64,000 nt of DNA, from positions 17,548,501 through 17,612,500 of the forward strand of contig OZ017799.1 of the NCBI GenBank assembly GCA_963969395.1. The letters run 5' to 3'. The stretch is from Pseudoscleropodium purum (taxonomy: Eukaryota > Streptophyta > Bryopsida > Hypnales > Brachytheciaceae). Positions 12,130 to 24,243 of this stretch are shown here, piece after piece (position 1 is the stretch's first letter; every line of letters starts with the position of its first letter). The notes beneath the pieces were generated by a model. It was not told where the DNA came from and searched no databases. It was given only the letters and a program-made list of their open reading frames with translations. The position numbers were made by a program, and so were the translations under genes.

Positions 12130-15100
12130 GCCGTTCTTTGTAAACCTCGCCCTCCCTAATTGCACACTCTCTGATAGCAAATTCTATAAGGGCGTCGTCA
12201 GTGGGATTGGAATACTGGCCCCTCCAAATAAATTTCTAACTTTCCAACAGTTTACAATTAGAACTTGAATTTATTATCAATGGAAGCGCTCTGAAATTAC
12301 TTTGAATAGATCCATGAAAACTCAAATTTAGATATTAGACAATCATAATAAACCCTTTCAAAAGAAAGCAAAATCATGCCAATGACAAGGAATTTTCACA
12401 ACCAGGTACCCATATGTTGTGATTCATGCTTGCTTTGAAGACGACCTTTTGTAAATATTCATAGATTCTCTATGGAATTCAAATTTAGGGAGTTCGTTGT
12501 CCACTTTGTCATTAATACAAATGCCCTTAATTGCTACTTCATCACAACTCATACTTCTAACCACCTGTTCAATTATTTAGAGAGCTCATAAGAAGTTTTG
12601 ATCCAACGTCTTTGCTACCAGAGCTCATAAGAATCGGTTCACTTGAAGTTGCCCAAAAAACTTTATCCACAATAGTTTGCATTACCAATTTCCATGACAT
12701 TGTTGCTGTGGGTATTTGACAAGGCATGTGACGAAGTGTAGTGTCGTCTCCACGGCACTGAGTGGGGGCATTTGTTGTGCCTGCTGCTGAGTTGTGCCAA
12801 CTATGTTCAGTTTTCCTTCTCAAATTGAGGACAAATCTCAACTCTGGCCTCCTACTCAATACCAAAGGAACAATTTCTTCAACGCAACACCGTCCTGGCA
12901 CATTCTGTTTGAGTTTTTAAGACCTTTATGTAGATTAATTGAGTCTCAATTTTTGGCGCAGAATCTCGCCTATGTTATTACCGAAATTGATGATTAGCTC
13001 CATTTTGGAGAACTGTTTCGACAAAAATTGTGCTTCAATTTATGGCTTTCCAACGCAGATTGCAGTTTCGGGAAAGTAGCTACGAGTTCTGCAAGGCTGC
13101 AAAAAAAAAGCTACAAAACTAGTAGTGAAGGCAACGCATGGAGAGTGGGTGATGTAATTGTGATTTGTGATCTGATACTCTTGCTAGGCAAGCTCTATGT
13201 CAGCTTCACATGTTCACTCTTTCGCCTTCCTCACGCTGGACACTATAACAGACTTCGTTAGATTTGGTGAGCGCGTTTTTCATCTCCACTTTTTCCCTGT
13301 GCTGGCCAGCTTTTTCATTCCCGGTTCTCAAACTTCGACATTTATGGTTTGAAATATCTGAATTGGGGAAGCAATATATAGTTGAATCTTTCGCCAATCA
13401 GTCTACACAAGGCAGAGAATATCATATGGCCGAGGGTTGGTATTGTACATGTTCACAAATGACAATGTTAGTAGCTTCATATTTTCACCCTACTTCCATA
13501 GTATTTCATGACTTTTAGAAGTTGAAATAGACGGATCCTAATGTTGGAAGTTGAATACCCTGTTGTTGGAAATCCTTGAGTTATAAGAACCTTTATTGTC
13601 ATCAATGGAAGGTTGTAGGGATAAAAGGGAGGGAGGGAGGTTGTAGGGAGAGGCTTGTGGAAAAGGGGGTGGCAACTTTGTGATTCCAAAAAGCTATGTT
13701 TCACAATGGACTTGGATTTCTTGGTTGCTTAGAGTACAACAACAAGGGAAAGCTGTTCCAGAAAATGTGGTTTCTACCTACTTACATAGGAGTGAAAGCA
13801 ATGATCGTAAAACTTAGCAAAGACAATTCCAACTCTAAAAAACTCAAGAATTTCTTTTCTAATTTCAAAACAAGATGAAAGTCTAGTCGAAGATGAGCTC
13901 AAGATTGTTCATCAAATACGTTGGATTCCATTTTCAAAGGTCTTGTTGGAAATGTAGACACCAAAGGAAGGTTGGAGTGGAAGCTTAGGATATATGCAGA
14001 AACCTTGAAGATTCATCTCTCTAAACGAGGGCAAATTAAATATATGAACACTATTTAAACCCAAAACTATGCAAACAATAATAAATGTCCAATAAATGAC
14101 TTTGAATTCACATTAAGAAGAATTCATCTATGAATTTGATAATTTTTGGCTAAGTCCCTCAATGATATATAGGCTTTGTCCTTCTAGACTTAACAATATG
14201 AAATAAGATCCATCAACAAAACGGCTACATAGATCACTTCATGTCATTTCAATCTACATTCTATAAAGTAATTTTCATTTACACACTTTATTCATTTGAG
14301 TCTATTTAATTTGTTTTTTCTTTGATACTTTGAACCACTTGAACTTGTTCTATTCAAAGGCTTAATTTTTACTTTTGAAAAAGTGTCAAGATGGTAGTCA
14401 ATTAAAATTTTATGAAGTGTTGTATTTCTACATCCATCCATCTCTTAGACCAAAAAGCACTTTGATTTAACTAAAGATTATTATACTAGTTCTTTAACAT
14501 TTGTACAATATAGATTATGAAGACTTTGTTTTGTAAATATTCTATAATTCAAAGGACAATGGTAGGTTTGAACCCCAAAAGTAATTTTTTTAGTTCAAAA
14601 AATGCCTTTTCAAATTGACTTGAATAAAAAAATAAAAATAAACATTTCAAAAATTACTATTATTAAAACTTACAATTTCTAACTCAAAAGGGAAAAAAGT
14701 GATGAAAATCACAAATATTCAATCTTTAACATACTTTAGAAGGAATTTTCAATTTTTTTGACTTCGGATTTTATTGTTCAAAAATATTGTTTTCTAAACT
14801 AGTTGGTCTAACTATATAAATATGATCTATTGATCATATTTTACAAGAAAATTATTTATTTATATATTTTGAAATTTGGAGTTTATTCCAAGAGTATAAC
14901 TAAGAATAAACAGCATAAAGTCAAGGGCTAAGCCCTAAAGCAAGAGAATAAGTGAGGAGTAAAACCTCGACACAACACAAATACAACTATTTTTGAGTCA
15001 TCATTAAATTCTTCTTCTAAGTTGCATTTTACAATGAGGTAGAAACACCCATTCTCGTCCCTACCTCCATTCTTGAATCCTAGATTATCACCAAATTTGT

Positions 15101-15780
15101 CCATGAACATCCATTAAAAGTGTCCTACAAATGTTTAATTTTCATTCACTAACGCATTTGAAAGACACATACTTAATTCTCATTCACTAACAACTGATTT
15201 TTGCAAATTTTGGTTCAAGGTATACCTTTGGGACAATTTCAATGGTCTAGAGAACCAACACTTTGAAAAATCATAGAAATTACATACCATGTCCAAAAAG
15301 TCTAATTTTTTTTTTAATATTCATGATTTTCACTTGCTAGTACTACTGAAATATTATTTTTCAAGAGAAAGTGCCTCCAACTATGTTGAATTGCTTAAAT
15401 TGATAGTTCTGGGTGTTTCCAATGTACATCTTCACAATTTTGGAAATCTCGACTATCCCTAGTCTCAGCAAGGTTAAATTAGGTGTACTATCCAGCGATC
15501 ACAAATCTGGATAAATTTCACTCATTTTCTACATAATTTTTTCATGCCCTCAGAGTAAACTTTTAAAAAATCTTCCAAAAATGAACATTTGGCTAATTAC
15601 TCTGAACCCATTCTGTAATCACTGGTACTATCCTTTCTATGATCACAATTCACAAACCATGGTCAAGTTTGTCAGTAAGGTACACTGCCTAATTGTGGCA
15701 ACAATCCCAAGTCAAGTCAACAACAATCTGTCCGCAATCTGTCAATGACGCGAACATGTGTACGAAGGAATCAAATCAAA
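12130..15780. other. Intergenic between the two genes, no gene seen
   Basis: About 12130-13520 keeps the higher GC of the gene island but offers only short frames with no recognisable domain; 'AGAGCTCATAAGAA' occurs twice at about 12580-12630. A purine-rich run lies at about 13620-13680. From about 13700 the DNA returns to the AT-rich background. Confidence 0.5.
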
Positions 15781-15899
15781 TGCATGACTGTTTCAATTCG
15801 GATATCCACAATCATGGCGGGTAAGGAATCTTTTTCCGGTGGTTTTCAGCGGCTTGGGATGGCTTGAATCCGATAACTTAACTTATTCCTGAAGGTGGC

Positions 15900-17390
15900 C
15901 AACAATACTCAATCATGCCGTGTCTCGTGAGTTTTCTAAGTTTTCTCACTGATTTCCACACGCATGCAGTCTTCACTAATTGTATTTTTCTAACAGTCAC
16001 TGCATCTCTGTTTCCCGTATCATGAATCATCATTCCAATGACTCCATGTCAATCAGGTTGGAGACTGAAGAGACTCTAAGTTGATGGGAGCAAGTGTAGA
16101 ACTTGATTTTGAGTAAATTAAGGCGTATTGTACAGAGCCCTCCCAAACAGAATGTTGTTCCTGACAGTGGCAGTGATGGGTGAGTGGACGACATTCCTTT
16201 AGCAGCAGGGCACTGTACAGTACATGAGAATATTGGAATGGAAGCGGCATTTCCAACACCGAATATGCTGAAGACCCAAAAGCAAATGCGGGAAATATCC
16301 CACGAAGCTCCCTGGCTCTTGCAGTGGTGAGCTTCTGCAAAACCTCTTGCTGGCCGGCTTAACAAGTTGGCTGCTTCATCAACTGGAAATCGCCAACGAG
16401 ACCTGACGATCACTTATGAGTTTTCTTACGTTTTCTAGACGCATTCAATTCTCAATAATTCGTTTCGTATCATTCAATGCATCCCACCCACATCATGAAA
16501 TATCTTTCCAACAATAAAGAACTCCAAGCCATTCCGATCGGAGGCAGAAGGGACTGACTCCAATGCGGGTACCAGTATTGTAGTTCAGATTGAGTGTATT
16601 ATCCTAGTAAGCTTGTAGATGAGAAAAATGGAGTTCTAAAGGGGTTTCCATCTCCGAAATTGCTAAAGACCTAAAATTAAATGCGGAAATATCCCACGAA
16701 ACTCCCCAATGCAAGGTTGTGAGCTCATTCAGTTGAACGGGTTCGTCTGCTTCAACGAAGTCACCAACGACACCTGACTCAGACTCATGAGTTTTCCAAA
16801 TCTTCTTTCATTTGTGTACACATTTTATCCTCACTAATTTCTGTTTACTGTAAGCAGTCCATGCATCTCTCTCTCCCATGCAGAAATATCGCCAAGCCAT
16901 GCAAGTCGGAGACAGAAGAGACTCCACTGCGAGCAATGCAGAACTTCAGATTGAGAAGATTCTTGTACATGAGAAATTTTTAAATGAAAGACTCAGCTCC
17001 ACAAGGGTTTCCTACTCCGAATAAGCTAAAGACCAATAACCACAAACACTAAACCCACAGCGCTCCCTATTGCAGAGCGGTGAGCTTCTGCAAATTCTCC
17101 TTCTGTCCAAACACATTCGTCTACCACAACGAAGTCGCCAGCGACACCCTACTCAGACTCGTGAGTTTTCTTACATATCTACAGGCATCCCATATCGTGA
17201 AACATCTTTCCGACAATAAAAGAACATTGGTCATGTCAATCAGATCGGAGACAGAAGAGACTCCAATGCGAGCAAGTATCAAACTTCATATTAAGTGAAT
17301 TACTATACATGAGAAAATTGAATTGAAAAATCGATGGTCCAAACGTGTTTCCTACTCCGAAAATGCTAAAAGACCAAGAACCAAATGAAG
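15900..17390 (-). pseudogene. Tandem degenerate copies of the 3' end of the 17395-17988 gene
   Basis: Three blocks read on the minus strand repeat the last ~25 codons and 3' flank of the neighbouring gene. The copy at about 17080-17160 encodes VSLATSL, then a TAG in place of the lysine codon or nearby, then TNVFGQKENLQKLTALQ and stop. The copy at about 16715-16790 encodes VSLVTSLKQTNPFN then stop. The copy at about 16315-16400 is frameshifted but keeps LQKLTT. Spacing is about 320, 370 and 390 bp. Each block also repeats the flank, with 'GGAGACAGAAGAGACTCCA'-like and 'TTTCCTACTCCGAA'-like words. A partial fourth flank may start near 15900. These look like serial tandem duplications of a gene tail. 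Confidence 0.7.
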
Positions 17391-17394
17391 CTCC

Positions 17395-17988
17395 CTATTG
17401 CAAAGTGGTAAGCTTCTGCAAATCCTCCTTCTGCCCGAACACATTCGTCTGCTTCAGCGACGTCGCCAACGACACCTGACTCATCAACAAACTCTCTCCG
17501 ACCTGCATCGACGTCGACCTCGCTATCGGAAGCTCACTCACCGTCCTCCTCAGATCCCCTCCACCACTCTCCCCAGTGCTAGCGCACGGCCGCACCATCC
17601 CCAACGCCAAGCACATCACCAGCGCCCGTCGTCGAGACATACGAGAGTTCATCTTCCCCGCCGTCTTGCTCCGGCGCCCACGGGAGGGTGTCCCTTCTTC
17701 AATCACGGAGTCCACTGCGTCCAGAATCTCTCCGGACGTGGTGGCAATGTCTTCCCCGACTTTGGTGATGGCGCTCTCCAGAGAATTAACTTCATTCAAC
17801 TGGGTGGAGCTTGCTTTGACGGGCTTACGTGACTTCGTACGACGCAGTCCAGAGCCTTCGAAAGAGGGCTTCGCGGGCAAGGGAACTAAACCTTGTGGAT
17901 TGGAAAGGGAGGACTTCCGAGCGGAGTCGGAGGATGTGAGCTTGTAGCTTGCTGTGTGGGTGACGGAAGAACTCGCGCTCAACGCCAT
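17395..17988 (-). CDS. Unrecognised protein, probably plastid-targeted
   Basis: The frame encodes 197 residues from the ATG giving MALSASSSVTHTASYKLTSS, a Ser/Thr-rich, acid-free N-terminus typical of a chloroplast transit peptide. An upstream ATG would add 16 residues. Residues 61-98 form a short acidic helical stretch. Residues 118-138 read SRRRALVMCLALGMVRPCAS: twin arginines, a hydrophobic run and an A/C-x-S end resembling a thylakoid-lumen (Tat-type) transfer signal, which would leave a mature part of about 60 residues ending LQKLTTLQ. No named family was recognised. The frame is intact and GC-richer than its surroundings. Its tail is duplicated downstream. It could also be one exon of a larger gene. 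Confidence 0.6.
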   Translation of the reverse strand: MALSASSSVTHTASYKLTSSDSARKSSLSNPQGLVPLPAKPSFEGSGLRRTKSRKPVKASSTQLNEVNSLESAITKVGEDIATTSGEILDAVDSVIEEGTPSRGRRSKTAGKMNSRMSRRRALVMCLALGMVRPCASTGESGGGDLRRTVSELPIARSTSMQVGESLLMSQVSLATSLKQTNVFGQKEDLQKLTTLQ

Positions 17989-18044
17989 CGCAAGAACAGA
18001 AAGTTTGATTGCAGGGATCGGGATCCTGAAGTGCAAGGGCTTGC

Positions 18045-18190
18045 AAGCTTTGCAACCCTAATTGCAATGGATTGCAAGCTTTCGGAACCCCTAATTGCGA
18101 ATGGCTTGCAAATGGATCCCGAAGCTTTGGATCCCGAACAGCACTGGATAGCAAACTTGGATGCCCCAATTGCGAATCCTGCAATGGCTT
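18045..18190. repeat. Short imperfect tandem repeat upstream of the plastid-type gene
   Basis: Degenerate ~34-bp units contain 'TTGCAAGCTTT', 'CCCTAATTGC' and 'AATGGCTTGCAA', repeated three to four times, with GGATCC/GGATCCCGAAGCTT interspersed. They lie in the probable promoter or leader of the minus-strand gene ending at 17988. Confidence 0.55.
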
Positions 18191-18782
18191 AGCTTATAGC
18201 TCAGTAAATTTTGGATCTTGGGGCGTCAAAGACATGGAGTGTGCTGAGACTCGTGGCGAGGTGACAGTGGGGGCATCTATCTCGCCGTCATTTGCAGGAC
18301 ATGTGGCTTCAGATATTTTGTGAGCCGATGGCTTACAACCTCTGGTTGATGAGGAATTTTTCTTTCCTTTTTTATTTGTGTTTTTTTTTTGTTAACTTAG
18401 TGGACATGGTTTTCTGTGTTGGTCAGAGCCAGTGACCGACTTGATGGACGGAGCTGCTGTTGTCCTGCGCTTGGCTGGGGCTGTGCATTGCACATGGGCT
18501 TTCTCTACCGTTGGTTTTCGTTTTACGTTTTGGGGAAATGGAAAATGATGAAAGAGCTTTTGGACCATTTGGCTGGTTGGGCCACTGGTTGGGGCAATTG
18601 TTCCGCCATCTTCGAACTGAAAAAGCCGAAGGCCACTTGCGGGTAGTTCACTTGCTTGAACCATCAAACCAAGTGACTATGGAAATCATCCCTTTTGGTA
18701 CCATTGGAATCATTTGGTTTGAAAAAAAAAATCCAAAAGCACTCATTGGAAGTGAAACTAGTGTTGAAGACCTCTTCTTTTC
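18191..18782. other. GC-moderate intergenic, no gene supported
   Basis: Several overlapping open frames exist on both strands, but none shows a motif or conserved composition. The GC-rich character fades by about 18750. Confidence 0.4.
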
Positions 18783-19985
18783 ACTACACTATCCACTCAA
18801 AACATGGCTCCCCAATGGTTTGCATTAGTTCTCCCCCTCCTCTCTCAAAAAATTTATGAGCTGTTGATTTTTTTGAAAAAAAATGCTTACCCCAAAAATT
18901 GACGTTGATTTCTCAAAAAATCACAAGATGTTGATCTTGTGAAATTTAATCTGAGCCGTTCAAATATAAAATACAAATATTGAATACAAATACGAATACG
19001 GCTACGAGTTCTGGATATGAGTACTAAATATGTGTATTGAATACAGATATTGAATATGGATACTGAATATAGATATTAAATACAGGTATTAAATATGGAT
19101 ACTAAATACGGATATTGAATATGGGTACTGAATACAGGCACTAAATACAAGTATTAAATACGGATACTGAATACGTATATTGAATACGGGTACTAAATAC
19201 ATGTATTAAATACGTATACTGAATATGGATATTGAATACGGTTACTAAATATGGATACAATATTGGAAACGGGATCAATTGTCCCATATTGTTTGTCAAG
19301 AACTTTGATTCTGAAGATTACAAGAGGGGGTGGGGGTGGGGGGTGAGATAAAAAAATTTAAAGCAAATTTTAAATGATAGGTGGGGGTGGGGGTGAGATA
19401 AAAAAATTTAAATCAAATTTTAAATGATAGGTGGGGGTGAGTAGGGGTGGTAAAATAAAAATTGAAGGGGGGAGTGTATAGTGACGCAAAGTGTCACTAT
19501 ACACCTTGAGTGCCTAATAACTATAACTACAGATATGGTTCCACTATCCACTCAAAAGATGGCTCCCCCATGGTTTGCATTAGTTGCCCCCCCTCTCTCA
19601 AAAAATTTATAGGCGGTTGAGATTTTAAGAAAAAATGCTTACCATCAAAATTGCTGTTGATTTCTCAAAAAAATCACAAGCTCTTGATTTTGTGAGATTT
19701 AATCTGAGCCGTCCAAATATGAAATGTGAAATGAATATTAGATACATACACAGTATCAGATATGGATATAGGATGAATACTAAACACAGGTACCGAATAC
19801 AAATATAATACTAGATATGGATACACGATGAATACTAAATATGGGTATCGGATACAAATATAGTATTGGATATGGATATAGATACGGGATGAATATATAT
19901 TGAATACAATACCAAATATGGATACGGGAGGAATTATCTCATATTGATTGTCACTATATTGGTTTCTGAAAATTACAAGAGAGGG
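18783..19985. repeat. Tandem duplication with two variable minisatellites
   Basis: Two units, about 18783-19335 and 19544-19985, share an opening 'CACTATCCACTCAAAA-ATGGCTCCCC' block, then 'GGTTTGCATTAGTT', 'CTCTCAAAAAATTTAT' and 'TTTAATCTGAGCCGT'. Each continues into an array of TACGGATATTGAA-like words (about 18966-19265 and 19725-19935) and ends in 'CATATTG-TTGTCA' and 'ATTACAAGAG'. Between them, 19325-19440 repeats a G-rich ~54-bp unit, (GGGGGT)n + GAGATAAAAAAATTTAAA, twice. The arrays differ in length between the units. Confidence 0.75.
19474..19504. other. Perfect 12-bp-stem hairpin
   Basis: GTGTATAGTGAC (19474-19485) is followed by a 7-nt loop and its exact reverse complement (19493-19504). 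It lies between the two tandem units. With no T-run or coding neighbour it is not an obvious terminator; it may be a decayed element end. Confidence 0.6.
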
Positions 19986-20348
19986 GAGGGGGCTATAAAT
20001 GAAAATCTTAAAATCTTAAAAATCCAAAAATGAGCCCAAAAATGGAATCACTTTTTAGGTGGAGTAGTGGGTCCTCTCCTCACTAAACAATGAAATTGGG
20101 TTGCATAAAGAATTAGATTGCCTTATTGAGAGAAGCTACCTCATGACTCATTGCTTGGCCACATAGAGGCACATGCAATTCTTTAAACTCAAGCTGTGAA
20201 CTAGTACACCAACCCATGCAATACACATGGTTCCTATTTACTACATCCTTCTACAATAATTACACATATTTATATAGTGTAGAATGTCAAGCAATTAGTC
20301 TAGGGCAACCTAATTTCACTATTTAGTCTAGTGTATTTCAAGAATGAA

Positions 20349-20611
20349 TAGTTGTACTTCTATCCTACATAGAAGAATTCTCTATAATTTATTGATAAAA
20401 AAATGGATGCAATGTCCTTTAAAGGTGACCCCTTGAAGCATGTTAAGGTTGAAAAGTGGTTGAAGGATGACTTCATTCTTCACTATGTGGAAACAAAGAT
20501 TGTACTTATTGGTTCAATAATCAAAGAAATTTTGGTAACTCCAATAATTGGTCATTGGGGGTTGTATCCTTTAATGGTTAACTATGAAACGATGTTGAAG
20601 ACATTAAAATC
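20349..20611 (+). repeat. Direct repeat, coding-like, copy 1
   Basis: This ~260-bp block recurs at 21019-21276 with about 88% identity by eye. A 76-residue frame (20403-20633) opens MDAMSFKGDPLKHVKVEKWL. The second copy has an in-frame TAG at the matching tryptophan codon (KVEK-stop-L). It looks like a piece of an old retroelement or gene; the family is not recognised. Confidence 0.55.
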
Positions 20612-21018
20612 CTGGAAGTCCAATTTTGCTTAGTTAGAAGCCAATCTTTTTGACTAAATTGGCAATTGTTAGGCAGAATTGGCCAAGCCTCCTAATTATG
20701 CCATATAACTATCATTTGAATTTTTTTTATTTGAGTCGCAATAACGATAAAGAAATATTTTGTATCAATCTTGTGTAATAAAATCTTCTCATCCTTGAAA
20801 TTCAATCATCACATTCAATCATGAATCAAAACCAAAGCTTATAGTAAAACATCCACAATACAACTAATCACAAAAATTCACACAGCTTTTGAGTTTACAA
20901 TTATTAAATTGTGTATACAAAAACCTTGGCCACTCCAAATCTCTTACACAATTTCGAATGGTTCTCACTAAATCTATGGTTGTTTCAAATCATCTCATTA
21001 ATTCTAACACGAATTTAT

Positions 21019-21276
21019 AGTTGTATTTCTGTCCTACATAGAAAAATTCTCTATCATTTATTGGCAAAAAAATTTGGATGCAATGTCCTTTAAAGGTGAC
21101 ACCTTGAAGCATGCTAAGGTTGAAAAGTAGTTGAAGGATGACTTCATTGTTCCCTATGTGGAAACAAATATTGTACTTATTAGTCCAATAATTAAAGAAG
21201 TTTTGGTAACTACATTAATTGGTCACCGGGGGTTGCGTCCTTTAAGGGTTAACTATGAAACAATGTTGAGGAAATA
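21019..21276 (+). repeat. Direct repeat, coding-like, copy 2
   Basis: Second copy of the 20349-20611 block, 670 bp downstream in the same orientation. It shares 'TGCAATGTCCTTTAAAGGTG', 'TTGAAGGATGACTTCATT' and 'GGGTTAACTATGAAAC'. A stop and indels break the frame, so it is not a functional gene. Confidence 0.55.
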
Positions 21277-21662
21277 AAGTCTTTGATGGATGAGAGAATG
21301 CACTTGTTGATCCAAAAAATGAATCATGTTTTGGGAGGTACCTACCATTGAGGCGATCCCTTTTTATGATTAATCCTCAAAGGATAAGGTCCCCATGACC
21401 AAGGTAGTCACCAAAATACTCTTGATTATTGAACCAATAGGTGCATTATTTGTTTCTACAGTTATTAGTGAAGTCATCCATCAAACAATTTAGGTCTACA
21501 ATATCTTTACATGGTTAAGTTACGTTTCTCACAAGTATAACTTGCAATAGAAAGCATCGCCAACAATTTCTATATGTACAAGCAGAGGACAGTTAGGTTT
21601 CTACAACAAATTTAGGTGGGTCCCAAGTTTTTTTCTTAGAATTAGATGATACAAAAAGTACA

Positions 21663-22570
21663 TTAACTCCTAAAGGATCGAGGCCTTTTTTTTTGCCAAA
21701 AAACACTCAAAACTGCCATTTCTATGGCAAAAGGTAAAAAAAAACTTAAATTGTTTTTTCTTCACATCTAATCATAGAATCTTACACCTAAATATTATAA
21801 AAATGTGTGGAAAAAATTTCAGAATTTTTGACTGCACAGATTGCATAATATCTGCATTTAAAGTGGAAAAAACAAGTTTTTTAGCACATTGTGGGACTAA
21901 ATTTTTTAACTTTGAACATTTTTAACTTTAATTTTTTGCACTACAAAGTTTTGAGCTTTAAATCTTTATGGTATAAAATTGAGTTGAGAGTTTAAAAAAA
22001 ATTTAAAATATTAAGAAAAACTTAATTTTTATTCTTTAAAAAAATGCTAAATAGAAGTAGGTACAAGATAGAAGTAAAATCTAAAATATTCATATCTCTA
22101 AAATTAAATTAAATTGCACTAATCCCAATGGTGAGAATTTTTTAGCAAAAAAAGATTGACCATATGAAACTTTTTTTTTGAAAAATTGTAAAAATTGCAT
22201 TCAAAAATGAATCCTACAAGTTATTTTTTCAAAAAGATGCTCTAATTGCCCAAAAAACAAAATTGTCCATAACTTTCTCATAAATAATCCAAATGGAATG
22301 AATCAAAGATTCACATGTACACAAAAATATAATCTATGAATAATTTTTTTTTTAAATTTTTTTTTGCTACCCCCGGTCTTGTGTTTTGAGCTTATTTGGG
22401 CATAACTTTTGTTTCCGGGTACTGATTGAAAAAAATTTACATTCCCATGAAGCTAATCAATTTTTCTATCTTCAAAAAAAGTTTCAAAAAATAAGGAAAA
22501 AATTTCAGCTTGTAGTACCTGCTGGAAATCCCATTTGTCCCTAAAGGGACAATGGTCCTTTAGGGGTTAA
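21663..22570 (-). mobile_element. TTAA-bounded ~0.9-kb element, copy F (best termini)
   Basis: TTAA occurs at both ends (21663-21666, 22567-22570). The inverted repeats are CTCCTAAAGGATC on the left and CCCCTAAAGGACC on the right read inward, matching at 11 of 13. The body is the reverse orientation of copies A-D and aligns with copy G. There is no coding capacity. A TTAA duplication plus CCCCT-type termini defines a nonautonomous cut-and-paste element. Confidence 0.78.
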
Positions 22571-23302
22571 TTTGTATTGCAAATTTTGGAACCTGCTTTA
22601 GGTTAGGGAATGTCTCTATTGAATAGACATTCCATAAAACAAGGCACTTGCTTGTTGAGCCAGTCGTTTCAAAAAATGTCCTTTCATCTTGAAATGACAT
22701 GCCTATGACCATTAGATTGAACTTCAAAACTCTCCAAGAATAATTAAAGGAGAAATACTTTGTCATTAATTACCACCTTCTACTACTCTACTAGTCATCT
22801 AAACATTACTTATTGGCATGAATTTTTTGAATTTTTATACTTATGTATTTGTACAAATATATTATTACCTCTATTTCATCAAAATTGATTGTAAATGAAG
22901 GTTACCTTTGAAAATTCAAGAATTACTTAAGATGAATGAAAAGTACTTTGGACAAATCATTGCCCCAAAGCACTTTGCTTGTCATCAAGAACTTTGGAGT
23001 GTTTAGGCTTTAACTTCAAACCAAATTTTGCAAACCAAAAATATGCTTAAAGAAAAATAATTTCTACCATTATTATGCCACCATTATATTCATGAAAAAC
23101 TAGTATTTGATAGACATACCAATCCCTACAAATAAGGATTTTTCTTGAGACATGAAGAATATATATATATGTGGGTCTATTAATTGCAAACTTTTCACCA
23201 AGAGTTTGTCATTGTTTCTATTGTTGGACAAATGAAAATGTTCTTATTTCCAAAAAAGGATATTAGTAGGAAATATATAAACCATATGCCAGAAAAGGAG
23301 AT
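22571..23302. other. Intergenic, no gene seen
   Basis: AT-rich spacer between two TTAA-family copies of opposite orientation. No feature beyond a short TA microsatellite at about 23161-23170. Confidence 0.5.
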
Positions 23303-24243
23303 TTAACCCTTGAAGGACCAAATGAGTGTTTTTTTTTGGCAATACAACGATTTTAGGCAATTCACTATAGATAGAATTTTTATTTTTTTCTTTGAAATTT
23401 TCACACAACATGTGCCCAAGAAGTAGCTTTAAGGCACAACAATTTTTATAACTTTTGACTATATGGTTAAAAAATTATCGCATGATATATAGTTTTCATT
23501 GATTTTCGGGCAACCCAAAAATTTCTTTAAAAAACAATCTTTGAAGAAATAAAAATTTGAAATTGGTTTTTTAGATTTATATATATATATGTGGAAAAAT
23601 ATGAATCATTCCATTTTAATTAATGAAATGAAAGTTATGAGGAGTTATAGTTTGTGCCTTCGCAAGCACTTTTTGGAGTCTCTATTCTAAAATATACTTT
23701 GAAGTCCTTTATTAAACTCTATTTTCAATATTTTTTGAAAAAAAATCATAGGATGTAGATTATATATTACAACATTATAACCATTGGGATTTTCATTTTT
23801 AAAATCCATAACTAAATTTGTAACAAATTTAGTATTTTGAATTATTCTCCACTTCTTTCTACTTACTATTTTTTCCTATATGTTGCATAATTTCAAATGA
23901 TCTAAAATTTTTCAAGAATGTATCCAACTTGCCTTGAAAAATTAATCCTAAGGTTAACCACCATTTGGAAGATTTTTTTTATACAACTGTGATTTTGTAA
24001 AGTGTAGTTGCCTGTTTTTTTTATAGGCCCTTCAAAAGCCATTTTGTCAATCCAAACACTAATATCTTGCAATCCACATGGTGAAATTTTTTGAAACTTT
24101 TCTCTTTTCAAACTAGCATATTACAAGATCCTATAGTTATATATGTCCAAAATGTTTTTTCTCTAAAATTTGGTTCTTATACTAGAAATGGCAGTTTTGG
24201 AGCATTTTTGGTGAAAACATAGTAAAAACCCTTTAGAGGTTAC
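23303..24243 (+). mobile_element. TTAA-family element, copy B
   Basis: Starts TTAA-CCCTTGAAGGACC and ends CCCTTTAGAGG-TTAC, the last base of the TTAA having mutated. Length is 941 bp, against 943 bp for copy A. The interior matches copies A and C along its whole length, including the TATATATA stretch after 'TTTTTTAGATTTA'. Confidence 0.72.

Noticed and set aside
17398..18192. Plus-strand and alternative-frame open frames over the plastid-type gene
   Set aside because: The Arg/Pro/His-rich composition is typical of antisense reading of a GC-rich gene; no domain was seen.
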